Shown here piece by piece: positions 1-12,500 of a DNA stretch of 64,000 bases. The notes under the pieces are model-generated. The model did not search any database. It saw nothing but the letters and a program-made list of their open reading frames with translations, and was not told the origin of the DNA. The stretch's first letter is position 1. Each line of letters starts with the position of its first letter. The stretch spans positions 3,658,001 to 3,722,000 of the forward strand of contig NC_088301.1 of the NCBI RefSeq assembly GCF_032854445.1, read 5' to 3'. A program made the translations under genes and the position numbers. Origin of the DNA: Liolophura sinensis (taxonomy: Eukaryota; Mollusca; Polyplacophora; Chitonida; Chitonidae).

Positions 1-94
1 GGGATCTGCCCAGTTTCCTCCCACCATAATGCTGGCCACCATTGTGTAAGTGAAATATTCTTGAGAACACCAATCAAATAAATAAATAAATATT
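1..94 (+). mobile_element. SINE family A, 3' part (truncated by window edge)
   Basis: TTTCCTCCCACCATAATGCT, then GTGAAATATTCTTGAG, then CACCAATCAAATAAATAAAT, the shared 3' body and tail of this family. The tRNA-like head would lie left of the window. Confidence 0.85.
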
Positions 95-359
95 TAACTA
101 CCCACTGGTGATTTGGAGTGTGAGCTGATCACTCCAGAAGTGGTGTAAGCTGAAGCTGTATTACAGTCTTTTCACTTTGGCGAGGCATTTTCTTGGTAAC
201 CACAATGGTGATACAATGGTGTGACTTGTAAAACTACACATGTAGAATAGAACTAACGGGGTATCAACATTTCAGGAAAGCCACCAGAGAATGATTGAAG
301 TGCACTCAAAAATATCTGTTCCAGGACGGCAGTCTATAGGCAAGACTATTGATACTTAC

Positions 360-523
360 CTTGACAGCTAGAAGGTCTTTGACAACAGACATCTTGGATA
401 TGTTTCCAGTGTCTTGGTTCTCATCACCAGGGGGCAGTGGCAGAGCGCCACTTCGCCCGATCTCCCCCAGTGTTGTGCAGGCCCCTAACAGTAACTGCTC
501 ATCTCTGTCCTTCAGAAATGCCA
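360..523 (-). CDS. ECPAS: ECPAS exon 21 (last exon inside window)
   Basis: Residues 805-859. [20 protein letters not shown] and [10 protein letters not shown] match the family's CTALGEIGRNGPLP block. I chose the acceptor CACTTCAG|TG over upstream CAG sites because it alone keeps the frame. Donor AAG|GTAAGT; the next exon lies outside the window. Confidence 0.9.
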
Positions 524-3500
524 CTGAAGTGGAAAATAACTGACTGGTTTAATGCTAACCTCATCAATATTTTAAATACTTGCATATGCCAGACACCATA
601 CGATTAAATGATGGATACTAGAATTTTTTTTTTTTTTTTATGTATTAAGCCAGCAATCTGACCAAAAGAACAAAACAAAAACCTACCCCATCCTCCCACC
701 ACTTTCTTTACAGGTCTGCTGGGTCTCTAACAACTTTACGACTATTCTCACCAATTTTCTTCAGTGCAGTGATGACACATTCTCTGTACTGTTTGTTGCT
801 TTCATCAGATTCTACATCCTCAATCACCATTGGCTCAGATGCCTTCCTCATTTGCTGGGCCACCAAGTAGCCAATAGCCAACATTGAGCCATGCTGAACC
901 TCAAAACTCTGTGGAAAACAAGAAACACCAAACAGTTTTTATTCATTTATTTGACAGTTGTTTATAACAACATAGTCAAGAATTTTAAACTTTATGGTGG
1001 TATATAGATTTCATGTATGGGGGAAGCCAGATTGTACAAAACCACTGACCTCTGACAAGATACTGACAAACTCATCACATCATGACATCTGACACGTCAT
1101 ATTGCTGATCTTTAGTGAACTTCTACAAATGACCTGAACTTCTAATAAAGACTAGTATAACATGACTCACCTTTCCTGACAGATTACTGATGGACATCTC
1201 TATAATCCCCTAACTTATGAAACACACCTGGTATAACATGACTGACCTTTCCTGACAGATTACTGATGAACTTCTCTATAATCCCCTAATGTCTGAAACA
1301 CACCTGGTACAATATCACTGACCTTTCCTGACAGATTACTGATGGACTTCTCTATAATGCCCTGACTTCTGAAACACGCCTAGTATAACATGACTCAAAT
1401 TTCCTGACAGATTACTGATGGACATCTCTATAATCCCCTAACTTATGAAACACACCTGGTATAACATGACTGACCTTTCCTGACAGATTACTGATGAACT
1501 TCTCTATAATCCCCTAAGTTCTGAAACACACCTAATATAACATGACTGACCTTTCCTGACAGATTACTGATGAACTTCTCTATAATCCCCTAATTTCTGA
1601 AACACACCTGGTACAACATCACTGACCTTTCCTGACAGATTACTGATGGACTTCTCTATAATGCCCTGACTTTTGAAACACACCTCGTATAACATGACTC
1701 ACCTTTCTTGACAGATTACTGATGAACTTCTCTATAATGCCCTGACTTCTGAAACACACCTCGTATAACATGACTCACCTTTCCTGAAAGATTACTGATG
1801 GACATCTCTATAATGCCCAAACTTCTGAAACACACCTGGTATAACATGACTCACCTTTCCTGACAGATAACTGCTAGACTTTTCTATAATGCCCTGACTT
1901 CTGAAACACACCTAGTATAACATGACTCACCTTTCCTGACAGATTACTGATGAATTTCTCTATAATGCCCTGAACCTCGCACTGAGACCTGGTGTAACAT
2001 ATCGCAATGGCGTACAGCTGGGCGGCGTAGTTTCTCATATCCTCCTTACTGTTGAAGATGAAGGCCTGAAACAACAGAAAATGTGCAACTTAACATAATA
2101 CACTCATAGTGTAACTCTGAAAAACCAAAGACTCACCCTTACTCAGTATTTCAGTACTTTATTTTGCCATCATCAGTTAAGCTGTTGAGCTCTTCTGAGT
2201 TAACTGTGCAGCTTACCTACAACCACATGTAGATTGTGAGATTGGCCTAAATATGCAGACACATATCCACAATGCATTCTTTACTTCATGATTACACTTA
2301 GCTCTCTAGATACTAATTATCGAGACATAGTATAAATATTAACCTAATGTTTAATGCTTCATGAAAGAATTTTTCATTTACATAAAAGAGGCCAGGCCTG
2401 TCAAGTCTGTGGGTGGAGGAACATTCGCTTGAAACTGAGTTAACAGCCAAAGCACCGGCAGCTGGACGCTAAAACGCAGCCTCACCAGAAAAGTGCTGAA
2501 TATGCTAAAATCTGCAGCCTGCTCCAAAATGACGGCAGATAAATAGGAAATCTTCTGAACATTTCTGTGCATCTTTTTTCGCCTGACCCTCTGGCATACT
2601 CATACCCTTATACTATCATAATTTTTAAGAACTCAAAAAAATTTTTGTCATCAAGATCACAAAATGGAGCTATATTATATGTTTTTACTCTTTCACCTTG
2701 CTTTAAGAGCAAGCGAGTGCTTGTGGTTTAATGTCATAATTAGCAATTTTTCGTCATATGATGACGAAGGCATGTAATATGCTTCCTTGCATGATGGATT
2801 TCCACCGCTCTTTTATCTAGTGCTGCTTCACTGAGATGATGTACCAAAGGCAAGTAAGCTGCCCCACCCGAGCCATTATACTGATATGGGTCAACCAGTT
2901 GTGGCACAATACCCTTAATGCTGAATGCCACGTGAGGAAGTTACAACTTCCTCGCCCCCCAAGCGGACGCTCTACCAACTAAGCTATCAGGGATGGTCCC
3001 TGTTTTAAGATATTCTTGCATTAAGCATTTAAGACCACAGCATGGAGTAATTTGTCTGTATTCATGGATATTATTTTCCTTCCTTGCAAAGCCTTATTTA
3101 AAAACCCTCATTGTAAACTGCATTTATGGAATACCACTATATTTGCACAAAATGTTTTGTTCATTGCCATACCTTGATCCAATCCAGATGTTCCCTAAAC
3201 TGAGAAGCTAAATGACCGCGAGCTGCAGCAAACACTTCTACCAGACAGAACATGGCTGGAGGACCTATAATGTCAAGGTCAAAGGTACAAAGAGTTGTAG
3301 ACAACTAAACCTGAATTACCAATTCAATACATTCTATCTGTATGGACAACCATACACTGTGGATGTAAGCCACTTCAGGCACACCTACATGACATGTCAG
3401 CTTAAACCAGCGATCAGATGATGAGGGATAGACTCATGTCTACTTTTAAACAAACTTGGAATCTGCCAAACTCAATACTTCAAATAGCAAACTCACATTG

Positions 3501-6500
3501 TGTTTAGATATAAACTCCAACGGTCCTCATGGGGTGTTTGATCACGCTGATATAGTGCTATATGTACATGTGGGTGGATCCTTCAAGGCTTAAGTCAGCT
3601 TTCAACAGACCCAGAATGTGCTTAGATATAAACTCACCTCCAATGGTTCTCAGCAGCTGTGTGATCAGATGTATGTATTGCTGAACGGGCCAGGTAAAAC
3701 TTGGATCAAATTTCAACAGACTCAGAATGTGTTTAGATATAAACTCACCTCCAATGGCCCTCAGCAGCTGTGTGATCAGATGTATGTATTGCTGAACAGG
3801 CCAGGTGGAACTTGGATCAACTTCCAGCAGACTCAGAATGTGTTTAGATATCAACTCACCTCCAATGGCCCTCAGCAGCCGTATGACCAGATGCATGTAT
3901 TGCTGCACGGGCCCTGTGGGACTTGGATCAACTTTCAGCAGACTCGGAATGTGTTTAGAGATTCAGAATGTGTTTAGACATAAACTCACCTCCAATGGCC
4001 CTCAGCAGCTGTGTGATCAGATGTATGTATTGCTGAACGGGCCAGGTGGAACTTGGATCAACTTTCAGCAGAGTCAGAATGTGTTTAGATATAAACTCAC
4101 CTCCAATGGCCCTCAGTAGCTGTGTGATCAGATGTATGTATTGCTGAACAGGCCAGGTGGAACTTGGATCAACTTTCAGCAGACTCAGAATGTGTTAAGA
4201 TATCAACTCAACTCCAATGGCCCTCAGCAGCCGTATGACCAGATGCATGTATTGCTGCACGGGCCCTGTGGGACTTGGATCAACTTTCAGCAGACTCAGA
4301 ATGTGTTTAGAGATTCAGAATGTGTTTAGATATAAACTCACCTCCAATGGCCCTCAGCAGCTGTGTGATCAGATGTATGTATTGCTGAACAGGCCAGGTG
4401 GAACTTGGATCAACTTTCAGCAGAGTCAGAATGTGTTTAGATATAAACTCACCTCCAATGGCCCTCAGCAGCTGTATGATCAGATGTATGTATTGCTGCA
4501 CAGGCCCTGTGGGACTTGGATCAACTTTCAGCAGACTCAGAATGTGTTTAGCTATGATGGGAGAGTCAGCTTGCATGGAATTCAGGGACTCCAGGTTGGG
4601 TTTCACTCCTGCATCATTTGCGAGACACATCCTAAGGTACATCAGCATCTACAACGCAATCACCACATATACAGAAAATCTATAATTTCATGAAATTTTA
4701 ACCGCCTAACCCCTCTGCTTTGTGAACTGTAGTACTGCTGTTTCCTGTTTTGAGTACTTTGGCCCAACAAACTTGATTTATCTCGATAATTAGAGAGCTC
4801 TGGCCCATCAATGAAAACCCATGAGGTTTGTTCAGACACTAAATAAAGTTCAAAAAATGTTTTGCACTGACAAACTGTTTGTTTGTTTATTTCATTCTTT
4901 GACACCATACTTAAGAATACTCCCCTTATGCGCTGACAGTCAGTTTCATTGGTGGAAGGAACAAATTGTCCAAGCCAAGCCACTGAGCTTTTATGTACAC
5001 AATATCGGTGGAAGAGAGACCGGTCCTCAGTACAAGTTAGATTGCATAAATGCCAACACCACCATCATTGACAGTCACCAACAGCCTCATGAACAGTAAA
5101 AGCGATGGAATCTGTCCATTCCCAGACTAATTCCAGTATTGAACCCACACTTTGTTTGTCCTAGTGATACCAAATTGACACCCAATGATGACATTTGTTT
5201 ACTTCATGACTGGAGGACCTGAATTAGCTTACCTCTCCATAGGTGACCGGGTTGAATGGTAGCACATGTGTACCAATGGCATATGTCTGATTGCTGGACA
5301 GTCTTTCCTTAGCCTGGAGTGAATAAACAAAAAACACCATTACCACTTATCTTTCTGACTGGTAAAACACAGGTGATTTCTTATCTACATACATCATATG
5401 AATGTTCTTGTTCAGGAAAAAGCCTTGTTTTGTTTTCTTTTTTAATTGTACAAACAAAATACAACTACATGAAGAAAACTAGGGAGGAATATCATATCCG
5501 CACTGGAATATTGTTGGAAAATGGAACTTTCTGAACAGGAAAAACATGACTAATCTTTTAAAAAGTAAACGCACACTAACACTCACCCATAAGCCTTCTT
5601 TTGCTACAGGTTCAGAATGAAGGAACTGATTAGTGGACATGGTAGACATGTGATCAATGTAGAAGATCATTCGACAAGTGCCATGGTCACTCCACTGGAA
5701 GTGGTAGATTTGTTCGTCTGGCAGGTTTCATGCTTCAGTCTGGTTATGACAGTATAATGACTTACCTTGCCAGTGATGTAGGTGACCATGTTCTCAAACT
5801 TTGGCAGCTGAGCCGACTCGTGAGTGACCTCTGGCTTCTCATGCTCATCATCTTTGGGTAATGACCTCAATGCCTTCACAGCCTCTGAGTATATCTCCTC
5901 TTTACTGCAATATGAGCAACAAAATCTCATATTCCAAACTGATTTTTGACGACAGATAACGCCAAGCCTCAGGAATGAGTTACATGTATAGGGATATTCT
6001 CATGGTTTTTGATTGGTTGTATTTTACAACTGAATAGTATCTCTAGTACCCCTCGGGTACGTTGGTTGTGTTAAAATGCACTTTCAGAAGCACATAAAGG
6101 TCTTAAAAGATACTTTTGATGCCAAAAGTCAAGTTTTTCTGATAAGAAAATCACACTTCACAAAAAAAACTCTTACATGACCTAATATTACAGGCGGATG
6201 AATCAATCAGAATCCAGCAAAGTGGGTTACCTGAAGAAAACTAAACCTTTACGTGAAATGGAGTATTCAACAATAAACCCAGAAGTTGTACATGATCGTA
6301 CTCTGAAGGTTAGTCTCCTGATATATTCTGACACAGCAACCATCTCAACAGGTGCCTCATGTACTCACACGTCCCCACAGGCCAGAAGCAGGAGGTAGCG
6401 TGAAGACACATGGTCTGGGGGGAACACCATCTGGGAGTATTTGACCGCCATGATCCGTGCCTGAGGCTCATCCTGGAGGTGGGGACACAAACCACCAAAA

Positions 6501-9500
6501 TACATGTTAGCTTCTGTCATTAAATCATACTTTGAAAGCAGAAAACTAATACATAGGACATGATATGTAACTCTCCTGTGAAAGAAAGACGTACATGTAT
6601 GTTATATAATGGAATTGTCAGTCTGCTAAGCATCTAGTATACTCACTGTACTTCAAAACTGCTTCTAACATGTACATGTCACTTATAAACTACTACATGT
6701 AGTATTCTTGTTATTTCTCCCAGAAATAAAAACTTTTTTCTCAAAGTCAAAAATTAAATAAAAACATATACTTAAAAAAAATCAACAGATTTTACACCTC
6801 TCAGAAAATCAGTAGATGTCTATGCAGGAGTCAAAGCACAAAACCATAAGGCATAGTCTTTCCCATTAGCCAAGATGCCTATTTTTTCCATAGCTTAGAC
6901 AAATAAATGTTGCTTAGATACACATACATCTGTAAATCCATCATCCTTAAGTGGCTAGAAATACATTATACAAATGAACACTCATACTCCTGAAAAAAAT
7001 GGAGAGAAAAGTGGTCTACACGGCTGAGAAGCCAAGCTATTTCTCCTTGTTCAGGACAAACTTGGTAGGCCCCAAGCAGCTCATCATGAAAAATGAAAAA
7101 ACTGATCTACATATACTAGAATGAAAGAATTGAATTGAGAATAAACTGAACGATTATTGCTGAATGCCATTTCTCAATACTGCAGCCAGGTCATGGTGAG
7201 AACATGCTTAAACTGAAGGCACCATAAACACATAATAAACCACAGCAATCAAACTGAGCACTGCTCACAAATCGCAATCACCTTTTCAAAGTTTTGTATA
7301 ATAAGAGCTTCCATGAGCATCTTATTGGTGTTGTCCATGTTCCTAAAGGCAGAGGACAGGATGGAGAGGGCCTCCTGTACACCAAGTCGCGTCTCACTGT
7401 CCTCCTACAGAACACAAGGTACCCCATTATACCCCATCAGTGTAATCATGATCTAAAATCAATGCCAGGAATTCTTTATTTTGAACATTTATATTTTCTT
7501 TTTTGTTTTGGTTTTTTTATACATATTTTACTCCACAGAACTTCACTTTATAGCATGGTGATCAGGTATATGGATGAACAAAAAAATGAAGTAGAAGTAG
7601 AAAGTGCAAACCTCAGCACCTTTGCCAGAAACCTGACACACCTCCTGACACATCTATGTGTATGGGCAACCTCACTGGCTCAGTGTATGGGCAACGTCAC
7701 TGGCTCAGTGTATGGGCAATCTCATTGTCTCAGAGTATGGGCAACCTCACTGGCTCAGTGTATGGGCAACCTCACTGGTTCTGTGTATGGGCAACCTCAT
7801 TGTCACAGAGTATGGGCAACCTCACTGGCTCAGTGTATGGGCAGCCTCACTGGTTCTGTGTATGGGCAACTTCACTGGCTAAGTGTATGGGCATCCTCAC
7901 TGGTTCTGTGCATGGGCAACCTCACTGGCTCAGTGTATGGGCAACCTCACTGGTTCAGTGTATGGGCAGCCTCACTGGCTAAGTGTATGGGGAACCTCAT
8001 TGGCTCAGAGTACGGGCAACCTCACTGGCTCAGTGTATGGGCAACCTCACTGGCTAAGTGTATGGGCAACCTCACTAGCTCAGTGTATGGGCAACCTCAC
8101 TGGTTCAGTGTATGGGCAACCTCACTGGCTCAGAGTATGGGCAACCTCACTAGCTCAGTGCATGGGCAACCTCATTGACTCAATGTATGGGGAACCTCAC
8201 TGGCTCATTGTGTGGGGACCTCACTGTCTCAGATTGTTCAAGCTACAGCTTGCTGTGACTATCAGGCCACTGACCAACTCGGACACGTATATGAGTCCTA
8301 CTACATTGTTCTGGCTGCGGCTGTAAGTCAGGAGGTTTGTCAGATACCTGGTGAAGGTCGATGGTTTACTCCAGACAATCGGGTCTCTTTATACATACTG
8401 TGGATATAGCATCAAAAAACCTCTGTGCCAGCCCTACGTCATTGGACACTAGAGAGGGCAAACGTTTTCCTAACTTCCCCACAGCCACATAAGCTAGGTT
8501 CCTTAACTTTGCATCCTGAAAATTAAACATAAACTGTCATCTCAGGATATGAAATTTCAATACCACAATGTTCTGTACCTCCCTTCCAGAAGATTTCCTT
8601 TATTTGTCGGTACAAAATTCTCAAGAGAGACTATTTAGTAACATTTCATCCACTAGACGATGCAGTGGTAAAACTGAATTTATTCTTTGGAGGTCAAAGT
8701 AATTCAAACACTTCACACTTATAAAACTGTCAGAAATGTTATTGTGTGACCTTTTCTAGAAGAGAAAAATGGAAAAAATATACATACTTGTTGAAGTGAA
8801 GCATTCCCTTTTGAATTCAATTAATGTTTTAATAGACCATATTTACCCTAATTCTTCAACCTTATCACACATGAAAGAGTAACTTTCAGTGCAATTAATG
8901 CACATTTTTAATTTGATTTTGGAGACTAAACAACATTGGTTGGATTGGCTTCACAAAAAGTTTAATTTTATTGGTGAACACAGAATGAGGCCTTCAAAAT
9001 ATGCTCGAATAAACATTTTACAAGTAAGTGAAAAGGCTGAAGAATTACAGTTGGCCCAATACCGTAACAAGGAAGGCAGAAGTGCACACGTACCTCCTTG
9101 TTATCACGTATGAGGTTTAACATGCCAGATATCAACACCTGACCAATGGCTCCCAAGTTTTCATCTGTACAACTACAACAACAGGTGATATGTATGTAGG
9201 TGTATACATCAAAATAGTCTGTGGTTTTCTGTAGTCTGTAGTCTTATCACGAAAATGTTAACTTCATATTAAAGACAAAACCCTTTTATCATATATGGAC
9301 AGAAAAAAACAGCATGACCCATGGCATATTGTTAGCAACCGAATAAAAGACTGAAACTCATTTGATAAAAGCATATTAATTTTGAGAAAATATAAGAGGG
9401 GATTAAAGAGGGGATTTTTAACTCTGGCTTATAGTTTTCTGATGAACTGACAGTCATACAAATTGATCAGAAATAAACCCAGAATGAATGAATGAATGAT

Positions 9501-12500
9501 TATGGCTTAACGCCAAGTTAGCAATATTTCAGCCATATTGTGATAAACCCAGAACAAATGAGATTCCAAATAAGACTTAAATTTACCAATATCTGAAATG
9601 TTAGCAGCCATAATAATATGCAATGCATACATGCATACTTCCAGCATATAACCAAAAGACAGACAGACTTACTAGAGGCACATGTGATGAACAAACTGTA
9701 CAGCATATTTCTTCAGCTTCTGGTGGGTATTAGCTCCATACATACACTCAAACACCGCCTGGAAACAGAATACATCTTGTAAACACCATGCTCAATTTTT
9801 CCATCATATGATGACAGTCAGTGCTATTGGTGGAGAAAACCAGAGTATGGATAAATGACTGACCTTTGGTAAGTTTACTGACCAGCTTTCAGATACGCCC
9901 ACCCAATTCGGGGAAGACAAATGGCCTGCAATGAATGTCAGATAGCGTACATAGCCACATGAGAATTGTCAACCACTTTCTGTCATCAAGACGTCGATGA
10001 ACAGTGAGAGCAGGGGATTTACTAATTCTCTGTCCAAAGCCAGGATGGGGGGTGGGGGTGGGGGGGGGGGTTGGGCAAGAGTTAGAGGGAGGCCTTCAGC
10101 TTAACTCATGAACTGACTGCCTGGAGGAAACATGTTCGCTGCTTTGTGGGACATGTGGACCTGAGGATGAGGAAAGGGTTGATGTTTGTCATTTTTAATG
10201 CAGTAACAAAGAATTTCTAACTTACACATGATGGCACTCAGGTTTTTCATGGGCAGAATAAACCGGAGTGCAGGGGGTATACCGATGGGCCAGAGTGCCC
10301 ACCGACCTTTGGCAAGTTAATCATGAAGAACTTTGCCGCATGACATACATGTACCAACTCCATATTGGTGGAAGACAAGTGGTCTTCAACAAATGTTAGA
10401 CTGAGTAAACAGTACTAATAGTATTTTTGGCCATTTTATTGTCTACAGCTCTCTACACTGAGGGTGGGGGAATCTACAAATCTGTGACTAAACCACGTCT
10501 TGGAGGGGATGTTGAAGACGGCTCCAGCTTAACTCACATGTATGATCAAATGTTAGGGAGGGAGAGCCTGAGAGAAAGTACAGGCAACCTCACAAGACTT
10601 GAGGATTTGGGGGAAGATCTTCAGCTTATTATAAACTCAGATGTTAACACTGCATCTGGCTTACCTGAACAGCCTGGGGGAAACTGTTGGCAGCCTCACC
10701 AGACTCAAGGATTTGGGGGAAGATCTTCAGCTTATTATAAACTCAGGTGTTAACACTGCATCTGGCTTACCTGAACAGCCTGGGGGAAACTGTTGGCAGC
10801 CTCACCAGACTCGAGGATTTGGGGGAAGATCTTCAGCTTATTATAAACTCAGGTGTTAACACAGTATCTGACTTACCTGAACAGACTGGGGGAAAGTGCT
10901 GGCAGCCTCAATGGACTTGAGGATTTGGGGGAAGATCTTCAGCTTATTATAAACTCAGGTGTTAACACTGCATCTGACATACCTGAACAGCCTGGGGTAA
11001 TGTGTTGGTAGCCTCGCGGGACTTGAGGATTTGGGGGAAGATCTTCAGCTTATTATAAACTCAGGTGTTAACAATGCATCTGACTTACCTGAACAGCCTG
11101 GGGGAAACTGTTGACAGCATCACCAGACTCAAGGATTTGGGGGAAGATCTTCAGCTTATTATAAACTCAGGTGTTAACACAGCATCTGGCTTACCTGAAC
11201 AGCCTGGGGGAAAATGTTGGCAGCCTCGCGGGACTTGAGGATTTGGGGGAAGATCTTCAGCTTATTATAAACTCAGGTGTTAACAATGCATCTGACTTAC
11301 CTGAACAGCCTGGGGTAATGTGTTGGTAGCCTCGCGGGACTTGGGGATTTGGGGGAAGATCTTCAGCTTATTATAAACTCAGGTGTTAACAATGCATCTG
11401 ACTTACCTGAACAGCCTGGGGGAAACTGTTGACAGCATCACCAGACTCAAGGATTTGGGGGAAGATCTTCAGCTTATTATAAACTCAGGTGTTAACACAG
11501 TATCTGACTTACCTGAACAGCCTGGGGGAAAATGTTGGCAGCCTCGCGGGACTTGAGGATTTGGGGGAAGATCTTCAGCTTATTATAAACTCAGGTGTTA
11601 ACACAGTATCTGACTTACCTGAACAGCCTGGGGGAAAGTGTTGGCAGCCTCACGGGACTTGAGGATTTGGGGGAAGATCTTCAGCTTATTATAAACTCTG
11701 GTGATAACACAGCATCTGGCTTACCTGAACAGCCTGGGGGAAAGTGTTGGCAGCCTCACGGGACTTGAGGATTTGGGGGAAGATCTTCAGCTTAACTCGG
11801 GTGCTAACACTGGTCCTGATGTGAGCTTTGTTTGTGTTTGATTTCTGAAGCACGCAAGTGAAAAAGCGAAAACAAATTACATCGACAAGCAAATTTACAC
11901 AAGGAGAAAGAATTTATTTATTTATTTGATTGGTGTTTTACGCCGTACTCAAGAATATTTCACTTATACGATGGTGGCCAGCATTATGATGGGTGGAAAC
12001 CGGGCAGAGCTCGGGGGAAACCCACGACCATCTGAAGGTTGCTGGAAAACCGTCCCACGTACGACCAGAGAGGAAGCCAGCATGAGCTGGACTTGAACTC
12101 ACAGCGAACGCATTGGTGAGAGACTCCTGGGTCATTACGCTGCGCTAGTGCGCTAACCAACTGAGCCACGGAGGCCCCTAAGGAGACAGAATGATGAATA
12201 AATGACACAGATAAAATCTATAATATTATAATCATAACTGCTAGTCAATAAAAACGAAGTAATAAGTCAGATGCCTTGATCCTTGTAAACAAATCCTACA
12301 TGAATAACTATCAAAACCCAATGAAACTTATCACAACAGACTCAAGTACTGCACAATTTACTTTACAGGTAATTCAAAGTTTCAGCATTTATACTTGCAG
12401 TTGTATGTAAGTTAATATTTTAGATTACCTGTCCCTTTAAGAGAATAGTTCCAAGAAACAGGTCAAAGAGCTTCTTAACTATCACAGGATCATTCCAGTC

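Noticed and set aside
524..545. Alternative acceptors for ECPAS exon 21 at CAGTTA or CCAGTCAG
   Set aside because: Both break the frame set by exon 20; CACTTCAG|TG keeps frame and matches the family's spacing.
2935..3000. Functional tRNA gene
   Set aside because: Only the A-box half is tRNA-like; it continues into a SINE body and the B-box arm is degenerate.
7294..8178. 294-codon plus-strand open frame
   Set aside because: Antisense to ECPAS exon 13 and then running through the stop-free 25-bp minisatellite; no domain.
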